DNA of 64,000 nt from contig OX422185.1 of assembly GCA_949130485.1 (NCBI GenBank), forward strand, positions 17,363,011 through 17,427,010, written 5' to 3'. This DNA comes from Agelas oroides. Lineage: Eukaryota; Porifera; Demospongiae; Agelasida; Agelasidae. The translations under genes were made by a program, and so were the position numbers. Below the pieces are notes generated by a model that saw only the letters and a program-made list of their open reading frames with translations, had not been told where the DNA came from and ran no database searches. Below are positions 40,401-53,194 of the stretch, piece by piece (positions within the stretch are counted from its first letter, which is position 1; each line of letters opens with the position of its first letter).

Positions 40401-40595
40401 CACATACATTCACAGTTCCATCGTGTCCTAAGTGAACTGGAACTGGGTGGCCTCGCAAACGCACTTGAGTTTGGTATCCTCTACCGCAAGTTTGATGTGA
40501 AGGTCGGGGGACGAAATGACGTCAACTACATTGCATTCTGTGACATGATTGATGACTACGCACAAACAAAGTGGTCCGACCCTGCGCTCAAGTAA
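1..40595 (+). CDS. Large tandem EF-hand protein (EFCAB6-like), 21 exons, 5' partial
   Basis: Joining 21 segments at consensus splice sites gives one uninterrupted frame of 845 codons plus TAA; every intron phase agrees. Exons: 1-77, 1220-1277, 8106-8190, 9182-9256, 9692-9874, 10025-10068, 10506-10593, 13227-13362, 14271-14344, 14901-15023, 15970-16059, 17952-18064, 19389-19563, 21026-21152, 23601-23772, 25488-25704, 29871-29957, 33618-33766, 34844-35048, 39578-39658, 40416-40595. The protein repeats a module of roughly 100 residues: an EF-hand-like loop of type D-[KPQ]-x-x-x-G-x-[VI]-[TS]-x-x-[QRS]-F, then a weaker partner ending V-N-Y-x-x-F. About seven pairs are visible. Most loops keep Asp1 and Gly6 but have Gln, Ser or Arg at position 12 where Glu normally binds calcium, so many are probably structural. 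Large multi-EF-hand proteins of this kind include EFCAB6; I am sure of the EF-hand architecture, not of orthology. No N-terminal Met is in view. Confidence 0.9.
78..1219. other. First intron in view: hairpin and MITE fragment
   Basis: No coding signal. It holds a short hairpin at 511-557 (AGTCTCGG...CCGAGGCT) and one arm of the CACCATAGTAC family at 1004-1051, fuller at 33946-34257 and 38236-38580. Confidence 0.5.
1220..1277 (+). CDS. EF-hand gene, exon 2
   Basis: Residues 26-44, linker after the first EF-hand loop. Acceptor CTCCCTCAG, donor GTGAGT; enters in phase 1 and leaves in phase 2, matching its neighbours. Short and without a motif of its own, so it is supported mainly by phase and splice sites. 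Confidence 0.7.
1350..1516. mobile_element. Truncated TAGCCTCG-family MITE
   Basis: Right-hand part of the TIR family: a copy of the internal block beginning ATCATTCACATGATA, then the poly-C/T arm, ending GGGGGAGGCCTGGGAACGAG plus GCTA. The left terminus is missing. Confidence 0.6.
2233..2552. mobile_element. TAGTCTCG-family MITE with 9-bp target duplication
   Basis: 320 bp, termini TAGTCTCGTGCCCAGACC and the inverted equivalent. Exact duplication ATTGGATTG at 2224-2232 and 2553-2561. The long inverted arms include GAGCGATTTCTTGGTTGTG, shared with the element at 56194-57471. Confidence 0.85.
2845..3260 (-). pseudogene. Decayed Helitron-type N-terminal region with UPF0547-like zinc ribbon
   Basis: The minus strand of 3003-3260 reads V-C-P-Q-C-N-T-V-V-H-V-K-R-S-V-C-D-C-G-H-A-F followed by S-K-K-R-K-A-R, a four-Cys zinc ribbon like UPF0547. 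Its first half is duplicated in frame as a 66-bp tandem copy. Further along the same strand (toward 2845), with stops, comes R-E-Q-T-(stop)-L-H-R-Q-E-Q-N-R-T-H-M-A-S. As I recall, such motifs occur in tandem ahead of Helitron/PIF1-type helicase ORFs in invertebrate genomes. No intact start is seen and the frame is broken, so this is a fragment. Confidence 0.55.
3755..3790. repeat. Short interstitial CCCTAA-type repeat
   Basis: Reads AACCCTAACCCTAACCCC at 3761-3778, two to three units of the animal telomere repeat, directly before the first satellite array. Confidence 0.5.
3791..5191. repeat. Satellite A, first array (51/56-bp unit)
   Basis: About 26 tandem units containing TACTACGTGTAGTA, then CAATGGTTTTCCCAACAAGC, then TTATCTTTAACCA. 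Units are 51 bp, or 56 bp where TTATC is doubled. The opening motif is an inverted repeat; where the centre is CATG it is a perfect palindrome. Open frames on both strands come from the periodicity and are not genes. Confidence 0.95.
5192..5829. other. Non-satellite island between satellite A arrays
   Basis: Interrupts the satellite. It has a TATATATA at 5513-5520, a CpG-rich stretch and a candidate first exon (5579-5708). The rest shows nothing recognisable. Confidence 0.5.
5579..5708 (+). CDS. Candidate first coding exon in the satellite island
   Basis: ATG at 5579 lies 66 bp after the start of a TATATATA box and opens 43 codons, beginning M-I-L-Y-V-G-I-L-N-C, that end at a consensus donor GTAAGT. 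CpG content is higher than in the surroundings. No downstream exon was found and I do not recognise the peptide. It could be a small intronic gene or chance. Confidence 0.25.
5830..6320. repeat. Satellite A, second array
   Basis: About nine more units of the 51/56-bp satellite in the same orientation, some with the TATGTG variant in the palindrome. Confidence 0.93.
6572..7085. mobile_element. TTAA-type MITE, copy 1
   Basis: 514-bp element with ends TTAACCCTTTAAACCCT and the complement, near-identical over its length to 16149-16662. TTAA at its ends suggests piggyBac-like target choice. Open frames inside lack protein features. Confidence 0.8.
7331..7772. repeat. Satellite B (41/42-bp unit)
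   Basis: About 10 units of AAACTTCTATGGTTTCCCC then GCAAGCCTCATCTTTACCCG. The core ATGGTTTCCCC-CAAGCCT-ATCTTTA matches satellite A. A long plus-strand frame through the array is repeat-derived. Confidence 0.93.
7891..7940. mobile_element. Fragment of TAGCCTCG-family hairpin
   Basis: Begins TAGCCTCGTACCCAGGCCAC and folds onto GTGGCCTGG a few bases later; the right terminus has decayed. Confidence 0.4.
8106..8190 (+). CDS. EF-hand gene, exon 3
   Basis: Residues 45-73, a proline-rich linker and an amphipathic helix ending C-Q-E-Y-Y-M. Acceptor CTCCCACAG, donor GTATGA. The preceding intron of 6.8 kb is the longest in the gene and holds both satellites. Confidence 0.8.
8375..8434. repeat. 60-bp hairpin
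   Basis: Arms GGGATGTATCCGGTTTAAAT and its exact complement are separated by about 20 bases. Probably a foldback element remnant. The remaining 8435-9181 intron shows no other feature. Confidence 0.6.
9182..9256 (+). CDS. EF-hand gene, exon 4
   Basis: Exactly 25 codons (residues 74-98), phase 0 to 0. Holds the loop D-K-H-H-R-G-F-V-T-E-S-Q, closely matching the loops of exons 15/16 and 20. Confidence 0.88.
9600..9690 (+). repeat. CCTCC-rich tract at the exon 5 acceptor
   Basis: Imperfect CTCCCC/CCTCC repeat ending in the CTCTCAG acceptor, so it doubles as the polypyrimidine tract. Confidence 0.8.
9692..9874 (+). CDS. EF-hand gene, exon 5
   Basis: 61 codons (residues 99-159), phase 0 to 0. 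Starts F-H-R-S-L, the helix after an EF loop, and contains the weaker partner ending Y-N-Y-M-Q-F. Acidic/Gly/Pro-rich tail. A long CCTCCC pyrimidine tract (about 9612-9690) leads into the acceptor. Confidence 0.88.
10025..10068 (+). CDS. EF-hand gene, exon 6
   Basis: Residues 160-173 plus two bases; small linker exon beginning K-Q-P-D-A-S. Acceptor TTTTTCACAG, donor GTATGT. Phase 0 to 2 fits both neighbours. Confidence 0.78.
10506..10593 (+). CDS. EF-hand gene, exon 7
   Basis: Residues 174-203 with the EF loop D-K-L-R-T-G-V-I-T-E-N-Q. Donor GTGAGG. The next intron carries the Crypton. Confidence 0.88.
10737..10836. repeat. 100-bp hairpin beside the Crypton
   Basis: Arms begin GGTTATACAAC and end GTTGTATAACC. 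Most of about 45 bp per arm pairs, with a GGGCCGCAGGCCC tip. It ends one base before the Crypton's putative left terminus and could be part of that element or an older foldback. Confidence 0.75.
11004..12437 (+). CDS. Crypton tyrosine recombinase (DUF3504-type)
   Basis: 477 residues from the ATG at 11004; the frame is open further upstream, but this ATG starts the first acidic, protein-like segment. The tyrosine recombinase active site is complete: Arg236 (A-L-R-S-G-E-E), His360-x-x-Arg363 (N-H-S-L-R), His383/His386 (M-S-H-T-G-H-R-S) and nucleophile Tyr395. The N-terminal helical region reads Y-P-P-D-T-L-Y-S-I-C-S-G-L-L-R-Y, typical of the DUF3504 domain that ZMYM/QRICH1-type host proteins inherited from Cryptons. 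The product would cut and rejoin DNA through a phosphotyrosine link. No frameshift or stop: it could be recently active, or a domesticated copy. The C-terminal 75 residues are Ser/Asn-rich and unrecognised. Confidence 0.9.
   Translation: MEDELDSLLSQLDPQELSSHFDMYNDPTHSRESQPRLGLGPSSSTNEPLPSPCTSGNRFHTLKTDSEVEEARKKAVPKNTDKNTSWAVNIWKEWSAHRRKVCTSFTEWPTHLLITEPSQLDYWLSKFVLETRKGNGNHYPPDTLYSICSGLLRYIRETRPQMNIFKDPVFAGFQRTLDSEMKRLRALGLGVKKKQAEPITIEEEDLLWEKGFLGDANPQQLLDTMLFLCGVHFALRSGEEHRSLQLSQFELVCPKDGRAHLIYTENYSKNNQGGLLHRKVKPKAVTCYANESNPNRCLVHYFQNYLKHRPADCSTFYLTPLRKIKGDIWYSKMPVGHNTLSGTVARVCKQAGIPGFKTNHSLRVTSATRLFQSGVDEQLIMSHTGHRSVDGVRSYKRVCEDQKKSVSDVLNSASNGHSEAYCVQEKPESPKKMRLNELPVTSCHHAALSQETMNASSFKPTFNFAGCSSVTINYNIS
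12535..12540 (+). terminator. AATAAA of the Crypton gene
   Basis: 98 bases after the recombinase stop, inside the predicted element. Confidence 0.55.
12961..13220 (+). repeat. (CCCT)n microsatellite
   Basis: About 260 bp of CCCT units with a few CCTT interruptions, ending six bases before the exon 8 acceptor dinucleotide. Pro/Ser/Leu-rich frames on both strands are artefacts. Confidence 0.97.
13227..13362 (+). CDS. EF-hand gene, exon 8
   Basis: Residues 204-248: helix F-I-R-G-L, then the partner EF loop Y-H-T-Q-D-G-R-V-R-Y-K-E-F, one of the few with Glu at position 12. The acceptor CTCCAG is fused to a long (CCCT)n microsatellite that serves as its pyrimidine tract. Confidence 0.9.
13459..13685. 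mobile_element. GAGCGCATAAGAACG-family MITE, copy 1
   Basis: About 227 bp with long inverted arms: GCATAAGAATGGGCGGC near the left end, GCTGCCTGTTCTTATGCGC near the right. The same family recurs near 21.4, 28.3, 30.1, 36.2, 40.1, 41.0, 42.4 and 45.5 kb. Confidence 0.85.
13686..14170. repeat. AGTTAAGTAAATG minisatellite
   Basis: Irregular tandem units of roughly 43 bp built from GTTAGTTAAGTAAATGAACT and GCATGCCAATCATGCAACCA, with some units replaced by TTCTAAATTCTACATATTAT. Confidence 0.85.
14271..14344 (+). CDS. EF-hand gene, exon 9
   Basis: Residues 249-273, a linker with a Lys-rich centre. Acceptor CTGTGTAG, donor GTATAC; phase 1 to 0. Supported by phase and position rather than by a motif. 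Confidence 0.72.
14345..14900. other. Intron 9-10 with a dispersed repeat fragment
   Basis: 14485-14605 resembles segments near 25925-26040 and 39915-40290 (GCTGAGCTTC, GGGTGGAGCTCATA and CAGCGATGCAGCACTT), a dispersed repeat of unknown type. No gene signal. Confidence 0.4.
14901..15023 (+). CDS. EF-hand gene, exon 10
   Basis: 41 codons (residues 274-314): a charged helix rich in Glu/Arg, ending in the start of an EF loop, F-R-D-Y-D-R. The loop is completed by exon 11. Acceptor GACACACAG, donor GTGAGC. Confidence 0.87.
15115..15786. mobile_element. TA-flanked pogo/Tigger-like MITE with a nested insert
   Basis: Left end TATAGTGGAACCTCTT and right end AGAGGTTCCACTGTA match the element at 48415-49135. 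Ends of this type with TA duplication fit pogo-like Tc1/mariner elements. It is split by a TAGCCTCG-family element at 15230 to about 15650. Confidence 0.65.
15230..15650. mobile_element. TAGCCTCG-family MITE nested in a pogo-like MITE
   Basis: Starts TAGCCTCGTTCCCAGGCCTC and ends with a degraded complement near 15650. Its interior holds the complement of the ACCGGTAAGAAACTCGC block also found in 31500-31957 and 49375-49722. Confidence 0.65.
15970..16059 (+). CDS. EF-hand gene, exon 11
   Basis: 30 codons (residues 315-344). Completes the split loop (G-K-G-Y-T-R-G-V-T-K-P-Q-F), two residues longer than the others, so calcium binding is doubtful here. Acceptor CCCCCACAG, donor GTAGGA. Confidence 0.87.
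16149..16662. mobile_element. TTAA-type MITE, copy 2
   Basis: Partner of 6572-7085, same orientation, differing by scattered substitutions, with the right TTAA mutated to TTAG. Confidence 0.8.
16680..16865. repeat. CAAATATGTGCTTCCCAGA minisatellite
   Basis: Irregular tandem copies of AAATATGTGCTTCCCAGA with spacers containing TAATTGTT. Confidence 0.8.
16897..17332. mobile_element. 436-bp foldback element flanked by TA
   Basis: Arms start CACCGGTTTTCAAGTCCGTT and run about 95 bp to an AAGTAAGCTAAGCC block near the loop side. TA sits directly outside both ends, as for Tc1/mariner-type elements. A further inverted CAAAGGTCAAAGGTG lies in the centre. Confidence 0.75.
17476..17909. mobile_element. 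MITE with TACAATGGACAC ends
   Basis: Begins TACAATGGACAC and ends GTGTCCATTGTA. The interior (GGCTAACCAGAGGCTAG, GCGATGGACAATCTTG) matches 52915-53105. Related to the pogo-like group. Confidence 0.55.
17952..18064 (+). CDS. EF-hand gene, exon 12
   Basis: Residues 345-381: partner loop E-D-P-N-G-G-D-V-N-Y-V-A-F followed by an acidic helix. Acceptor GGTGTAG, donor GTGAGC. Confidence 0.87.
18331..18900. mobile_element. 570-bp TTAA-flanked inverted-repeat element
   Basis: Arms GGTTACGGGTACAAGTTCAT plus GAATAAAATT and the complement, with TTAA immediately outside both ends (18327-18330 and 18901-18904), the target signature of piggyBac-like elements. No transposase. Confidence 0.8.
19389..19563 (+). 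CDS. EF-hand gene, exon 13
   Basis: Residues 382-440: Ser/Pro linker, helix V-E-E-L-I-A-R-I, then loop D-P-L-R-S-G-S-I-S-A-A-R-F. Acceptor CTTCTCCCAG, donor GTGATT. Confidence 0.88.
19621..19820. mobile_element. Truncated CTAGTCTATCAA MITE
   Basis: Matches the first 200 bp or so of 46997-47253 (arm with CATCTCTCACCCTCCAGAAA, interior GATGTTATTAGT). It is cut off by the insertion of 19821-20123. Confidence 0.7.
19821..20123. mobile_element. TAGTCTCG-family MITE with 9-bp duplication
   Basis: 303 bp; flanks CTAGAACCC (19812-19820) and CTAAAACCC (20124-20132). Arms contain the complement pair AAGTCGAATTTCTTGGGC. Same subfamily as 56309-56630. Confidence 0.75.
20265..20385. mobile_element. Right-half fragment of the same MITE subfamily
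   Basis: CTCATTGGTCATTCCCACTT through GGGGCACGAGACTA repeats the right arm of 19821-20123; the left arm is absent. The rest of the 20.4-21.0 kb intron shows no element. Confidence 0.6.
21026..21152 (+). CDS. EF-hand gene, exon 14
   Basis: Residues 441-482: helix L-T-D-A-Q-F-T-A-L and a degenerate partner loop (V-N-P-S-R-K-G-C-V-C-W-K-K-F). Acceptor CTCCCTCAG, donor GTGGGT, leaves in phase 1. Confidence 0.86.
21313..21453. mobile_element. GAGCGCATAAGAACG-family MITE, 5'-truncated copy
   Basis: Right part only: TTGTTGCTAAGCACGTAACC through CGCCCGTTCTTATGTGCTC. Confidence 0.75.
21555..22115. mobile_element. TAGCCTCG-family element with exact 9-bp duplication
   Basis: 561 bp between copies of GTTCCCCAC (21546-21554 and 22116-22124). 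Arms of about 90 bp each contain ATCACGTGAT. The unique interior holds an ATG ORF ending at a splice donor (21861-21904). Confidence 0.88.
21861..21904 (+). other. Possible captured first exon inside a MITE
   Basis: ATG followed by 14 codons (M-A-A-C-A-L-S-P-P-R-L-L-A-I) and GTAAGT, in a CpG-containing interior unlike the arms. Possibly a host first exon taken up by the element. Confidence 0.3.
22559..23086 (-). CDS. Hypothetical ORF in an EF-hand gene intron
   Basis: 176-codon minus-strand frame rich in Pro, Ala, Ser and Gln at its N-terminus, in a GC-rich island unlike the neighbouring intron. A plus-strand frame overlaps it (22723-23091), and CATG|GTGAGT on the plus strand is an equally good splice donor, so strand is uncertain. 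No known domain. It could be an alternative first exon, a small intronic gene or noncoding DNA. Confidence 0.22.
   Translation of the reverse strand: MTTSTRLAPSQQRERDGHSLPIPATQPPPAAAGVAAAAAHGRHPFAQTSPCTCGDTQPYAAVAQKETGPHSPTELLLVAHQPPPAVINRSPQHTASPRGNHSNPPLSSVLRICCCGCSACTLSLRISVTCIIAYHTPAVESSTGLDLTTGCQFQLWRTTVQESLRGYEGPSELVC
23209..23259. mobile_element. 51-bp minimal TAGTCTCG hairpin
   Basis: TAGTCTCGCAAGCCACACCC folds on its complement ending GAGACTA. It has the same ends as the nested element at 56224-57178 but lacks an interior. Confidence 0.65.
23601..23772 (+). CDS. EF-hand gene, exon 15
   Basis: Residues 483-539: Thr/Ser/Pro linker, basic helix R-L-R-E-R-A-N-Q-R-R, then the first half of a loop (F-Q-D-F-D-K). 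Acceptor CTCTCCAG, donor GTGAGG. Confidence 0.88.
23809..24163. mobile_element. TACCGTATAGCCGGAAA MITE, copy 1
   Basis: 355 bp with ends TACCATATAGCCGGAAA and TTTCCGGCTATACGGTA. Interior in opposite orientation to 33130-33548. Confidence 0.8.
24195..24720. mobile_element. GGGGCGAGCCTGAG-family element, right end missing
   Basis: Starts GGGGCGAGCCTGAGTGAGCC, then GACTGCATTGCG and ATATACCGTAAATTTTAAAT. Fuller copies at 26185-27034, 37348-37900 and 50846-51465. The apparent exon around 24454-24510 is element sequence. Confidence 0.7.
24745..25336. mobile_element. 592-bp element with AAGGTGGCGGGATA ends
   Basis: Left AAGGTGGCGGGATA and right TATCCCGCCACCTT are exact complements. Together with the two preceding elements and the CA tract it fills the whole intron. 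Confidence 0.7.
25337..25480 (+). repeat. (CA)n microsatellite at the exon 16 acceptor
   Basis: Over 100 bp of CA with a short CACATG interruption, then CTCACTCACTCACCCAG, the acceptor itself. Confidence 0.97.
25488..25704 (+). CDS. EF-hand gene, exon 16
   Basis: Largest exon, residues 540-612. Completes the split loop (H-N-M-G-Y-V-T-R-S-Q-F), then the partner ending F-N-Y-L-C-F and a charged helix. The acceptor CACCCAG directly follows a (CA)n tract of more than 100 bp. Confidence 0.9.
26185..27034. mobile_element. GGGGCGAGCCTGAG-family element, inverted copy
   Basis: 850 bp with GGGGCGAGCCTGAGC at left and GGCTCGCTCAGGCTCGCCCC at right. The right interior is the complement of the 50846-51465 left interior (TGCGCAATGCAGTCACGCTA). 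Confidence 0.75.
27600..27639. mobile_element. 40-bp minimal TAGCC element
   Basis: TAGCCTTGTTCCCAG, five spacer bases, then the complement ending GAGGCTA. Flanks AGGATTTCT and AGGTTTTCT match at 8 of 9 positions. Confidence 0.6.
28251..28710. mobile_element. GAGCGCATAAGAACG MITE, composite copy with 9-bp duplication
   Basis: A full 226-bp copy (28251-28476), then a spacer and a second right end (28608-28710). TGAGAACCA flanks the whole unit exactly (28242-28250, 28711-28719), so the pair behaves as one insertion, or recombined after insertion. Confidence 0.75.
28707..29050. repeat. Two direct repeats of about 155 bp
   Basis: GAGAACCAATAAATGCAATG through GCCAGTATAATATAATAC occurs at 28711 and again near 28900, about 190 bp apart. 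Confidence 0.85.
29481..29534. mobile_element. 54-bp minimal TAGCC-family hairpin
   Basis: AGCCTCGTCCCCAGGCTCTC pairs with the complement through a CTCAAAAAGGAG tip. Flanks TCCTCATCC and TCCTCATAC. Confidence 0.65.
29871..29957 (+). CDS. EF-hand gene, exon 17
   Basis: 29 codons (residues 613-641), phase 0 to 0: Ala/Val-rich stretch, then helix S-A-D-Q-V-L-D-K-I-K. Acceptor CCCCTGCAG, donor GTACTG. Confidence 0.8.
30076..30305. mobile_element. GAGCGCATAAGAACG MITE, copy at 30.1 kb
   Basis: Full-length family member, arms GAGCGCATAAGAACCGGCGG and the degenerate complement. Flanks CAGTGCCCC / CAGTGTCTA share their first five bases. Confidence 0.8.
30352..30640. repeat. CCTAGATACATYGGTCCATT minisatellite
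   Basis: About eight units of roughly 32-34 bp, CCTAGATACATTGGTCCATT then TCTGGTGTGGTG or TCTGGTGTGGATG, bounded on both sides by GTGCTTGGAAGAGTTGTGGA. Confidence 0.9.
30641..31490. other. Intronic DNA without recognisable features
   Basis: No splice-bounded open frame fits the EF-hand gene here and no inverted repeat was recognised. A 96-codon frame near 31093 has no protein-like features. Confidence 0.4.
31500..31957. mobile_element. TAGCCTCG-family element with exact 9-bp duplication
   Basis: 458 bp between CTCACAAAC (31491-31499) and CTCACAAAC (31958-31966). CACGTG-N2-TGACGTCA at 31609-31624, and the complement arrangement at 31835-31850. Interior related to 49375-49722. Confidence 0.88.
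32218..32530. repeat. Direct repeat GGAAGCCCTACAAGGTGG
   Basis: TAGGAAGCCCTACAAGGTGG, then GCTGTAACCATAA, occurs near 32225 and 32490. No inverted ends seen. Confidence 0.5.
32775..33104. mobile_element. TAGCC-family element, weak left end
   Basis: Left arm CCACCTCCAGTTTTTGATCA, right arm AAAAACTGGAGGCGGGAATG, ending AAGGCTA. CACGTG-N2-TGACGTCA at 32845-32860. Confidence 0.6.
33130..33548. mobile_element. TACCGTATAGCCGGAAA MITE, copy 2
   Basis: 419 bp with exact inverted ends. Subterminal AATTTGGCGGTTTGG and complement. Lies just upstream of exon 18. Confidence 0.82.
33618..33766 (+). CDS. EF-hand gene, exon 18
   Basis: Residues 642-690: helix V-R-V-L-E-F-M-R-D-Y then loop D-K-L-R-S-G-R-I-S-V-T-S-F and helix. 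Acceptor CTATCTCAG, donor GTGAGG. Confidence 0.9.
33893..34627. repeat. ACAGCTTACCAAAGACTTAC minisatellite split by a MITE
   Basis: Tandem units of about 38 bp (ACAGCTTACCAAAGACTTAC, then AGCTCACGAAAGATTTAT). Units before 33945 and after 34257 are interrupted by the CACCATAGTAC element. Confidence 0.9.
33946..34257. mobile_element. CACCATAGTAC-family element inside a minisatellite
   Basis: Left arm CACCATAGTACAAAGCTATA pairs with TATAGCTTGGTACTATGGTG; the rest (ATACGGCTTTTTATAAACTG) matches 38236-38580. Confidence 0.75.
34665..34763. mobile_element. TAGCC-family hairpin, diverged
   Basis: TCCTTGTTCCCAGGCTCTCA pairs with the complement ending AACAAGGCTA; ATCACTTGCAGTATG lies in the loop side. 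Confidence 0.55.
34820..34841 (+). repeat. Poly-C tract at the exon 19 acceptor
   Basis: A run of C ending in CAG; length is likely to vary between individuals and to suffer sequencing error. Confidence 0.9.
34844..35048 (+). CDS. EF-hand gene, exon 19
   Basis: Residues 691-759: partner loop ending Y-V-D-Y-M-R-F, a linker with K-N-L-E-K-T-P, and the next module's first helix. Its acceptor lies at the end of a run of about 22 C. Confidence 0.9.
35352..35814. mobile_element. Inverted-repeat element with CCAGAGGAGGTACGAC arms
   Basis: CCAGAGGAGGTACGACA at left and the complement at right. GTGACGTCAC and CACGTG lie just inside the two arms. It contains a two-copy direct repeat of GGGGCCAACCAGGGGCC-type sequence. 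Confidence 0.5.
36146..36373. mobile_element. GAGCGCATAAGAACG MITE with exact 8-bp duplication
   Basis: 228 bp; ATAGCACA at 36138-36145 and 36374-36381. Arms AGAGCGCATAAGAACGGGCG and complement. Confidence 0.85.
36888..37085. repeat. CCCAGGCCCCTGCCCCATTC minisatellite
   Basis: About ten 20-bp units. The first sits on a CCTCGTTCCCAGGCC terminus of the TAGCC family, so the array probably grew from that end. Frames on both strands are artefacts. Confidence 0.92.
37240..37337. mobile_element. CACCATAGTAC-family fragment, inverted
   Basis: TTACTCGTGCTGCACACTTG through TAGCTTTGTACTATGGCGAT matches the hairpin part of the family. Confidence 0.6.
37348..37900. mobile_element. GGGGCGAGCCTGAG-family element
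   Basis: 553 bp with GGGGCAAGCCTGAGCAAGCC at left and CTCGCTCAGGCTCGCCCC at right. Confidence 0.78.
37949..38158. mobile_element. Short element with GGACACTTCCAAACTATTT arms
   Basis: Arms are exact complements over 18 bp. The interior has a poly-G run (38083-38101) and paired ATGACGCTAA motifs. Confidence 0.7.
38236..38580. mobile_element. CACCATAGTAC-family element, full copy
   Basis: Hairpin TATCACCATAGTACAAAGCT ... complement within the first 145 bp, then a tail with three TGACTTG(T/C)AGTA blocks and TACGGCTTTTTATAAACTGC. Confidence 0.75.
38914..39270. repeat. GATGGAGTGTAGGACGGAGG minisatellite
   Basis: About nine units of 38-39 bp, GATGGAGTGTAGGACGGAGG then AAGGGGGGAGGGGGGGAG, strongly purine-rich on the plus strand. 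Protein-like frames are artefacts. Confidence 0.93.
39578..39658 (+). CDS. EF-hand gene, exon 20
   Basis: 27 codons (residues 760-786), phase 0 to 0, loop D-K-V-H-I-G-S-V-T-R-S-Q. Acceptor ACTGCAG, donor GTACGT. Confidence 0.9.
39974..40220. mobile_element. GAGCGCATAAGAACG MITE inside another repeat
   Basis: 247 bp; flanks ATACATCCG / TTACATCAG match at 7 of 9. It splits the dispersed repeat seen at 14.5 and 25.9 kb (CTGAACTTCTATTAAAGGCA ... ACAGAAGTTCAGATATACAG). Confidence 0.8.
40416..40595 (+). CDS. EF-hand gene, last exon
   Basis: Residues 787-845 and TAA: helix F-H-R-V-L, final partner loop ending V-N-Y-I-A-F, short tail. The acceptor follows a (CA)n tract. The stop context AAGTAAAG also resembles a donor, but I found no matching downstream exon. 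Confidence 0.87.
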   Translation, partial: FHRVLSELELGGLANALEFGILYRKFDVKVGGRNDVNYIAFCDMIDDYAQTKWSDPALK

Positions 40596-40871
40596 AGAAC
40601 AATATCCAACTCGAGCATAATACATTTAGGCTGTTGATTATTAAACAGAATCTGATACTATCCACAGGACATTTCATCTATAGGCTGTTGACCATTAAGC
40701 AGAATCTGCTGTCTGTCCAGGGCATTTTATTTTACACAGGTCTATAGCCATTATATTATCTTGCTACAATGTAGTGATATCATCACAGGTTATAATTATG
40801 TAACACGCAGTGAAAGTAGCTATGTAGCTGACATTGGCTTCTCTATCAGGGACATTAGAGTTTCTTTTACT

Positions 40872-40877
40872 AATAAA
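40872..40877 (+). terminator. AATAAA polyadenylation signal of the EF-hand gene
   Basis: First clear AATAAA after the EF-hand stop codon, about 280 bases downstream and just before a MITE. Placement is plausible, but no cleavage site can be read. Confidence 0.5.
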
Positions 40878-40900
40878 GCTCGACTGTCTATACACTGTAT

Positions 40901-41142
40901 CAAGAGCGCAAAAGAACGGGCGGCTATAGAGTGAGAGCGTGTAACTACGTAAAATTCGAAACCTGGCAGAATTTACTACGAGTACTAAAAATAGTAACAC
41001 GTACTGCACAGCTGTGCGTAGACATAAGCCATTGTTGCTAAGCACGTGCCGGGTGTTCTATTTTTAGTAATTTTGCCTGGACTACGGGCTTCTATTGGAA
41101 TTACACGCTCTTACTCTAGCCGCCCGTTTTTATGCGCTCTTG
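40901..41142. mobile_element. GAGCGCATAAGAACG MITE between convergent genes
   Basis: Full-length inverted-arm copy between the 3' ends of the EF-hand gene and the glycosyltransferase gene. Confidence 0.82.
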
Positions 41143-41650
41143 CTATCCCACGTCAACACCAGTTGTATATTTCATGTTATTGGTTGTATCACAGTGCATA
41201 TAAATGTAAATAGTTCTCTGTGTGACTGTGGGCATATCAGCAAGAGATTTGTTTACCAGTCTGGAAAAATATCTGACGTTTCAAGTGTATACACTGATAA
41301 TGTTAGCTGTATGATCAGATAATTTGCAAGACTGGTGAAACAAACTTCTTAGTGCATACAAAAAAATTTCAGAATCGAAGATATTGCATTGGAATCTATC
41401 AAACGTGCTGGGAGAGCTTGCCTTGTTTCCTCCTTCCATTATCAGGAGCTTGCCTCGTTTCCTCCTTACCATTATCAGGAGCTTATGAACCACTATGGTG
41501 GCACTTTGTGACACTCACGAGCTCCTGCCACCATAGATAGCGAGAAGTAGACATTTCTCTTTCAACTGAATCATGCAAGCCATACATCTGCAAAAGTTAA
41601 TTCACATGTACTGAAATCTAAAAAACATAAGGTGATTCATGATAAATATA
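41143..41650. other. Spacer between convergent genes
   Basis: Presumably includes the 3' UTR of the glycosyltransferase gene. A two-copy GAGCTTGCCTYGTTTCCTCC repeat lies at 41415-41482. Nothing else recognised. Confidence 0.4.
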
Positions 41651-52779
<11,129 letters not shown>

Positions 52780-52904
52780 TATTCACTGCTCTCGTTTCTA
52801 CCCCTACACCTGTTAGCATTGCAGCTAGTCTGGCGCGTGAAGCCGCTGTAAGGTTCGCACTGAAACAAGTTAACAAATTATGGTAAAAGGTGACACTAGG
52901 GGGA

Positions 52905-53110
52905 TGTGTCCGTCCTGTTTTGGGGGCTCTGGCTTCCGGCATATTTCTGGTAGGCGCGGCAATGTGTTGAGCGAAGCCGCGTTCCCATGTTGTACGTTGG
53001 CGATGAAGGCTAACCAGAGGCTAGCACTATACATACCAGTGCTATTATAATGCCCAGTTGTTGACATCGAGCAGCGGTGGCGGACAATCTTGAGTGAGAG
53101 GTCGTAAAGA
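52905..53110. mobile_element. Fragment related to 17476-17909
   Basis: Shares GGCTAACCAGAGGCTAG and the CAGCGGTGGCGGACAATCTT block. Lies just 5' of the glycosyltransferase A start codon, so it may contribute to its upstream region. Confidence 0.5.
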
Positions 53111-53194
53111 GGCGGTGCGAGAACTTTGCAAAAACTAAAGATATCCAAAAGGGATAACCAAAAGTCGCCTTCGGATGGGAATGTGGATTTCAGT

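Noticed and set aside
40590-40600. Possible splice donor overlapping the EF-hand stop (AA|GTAAAG)
   Set aside because: No downstream plus-strand exon in the right phase was found, and AATAAA follows within 300 bases.
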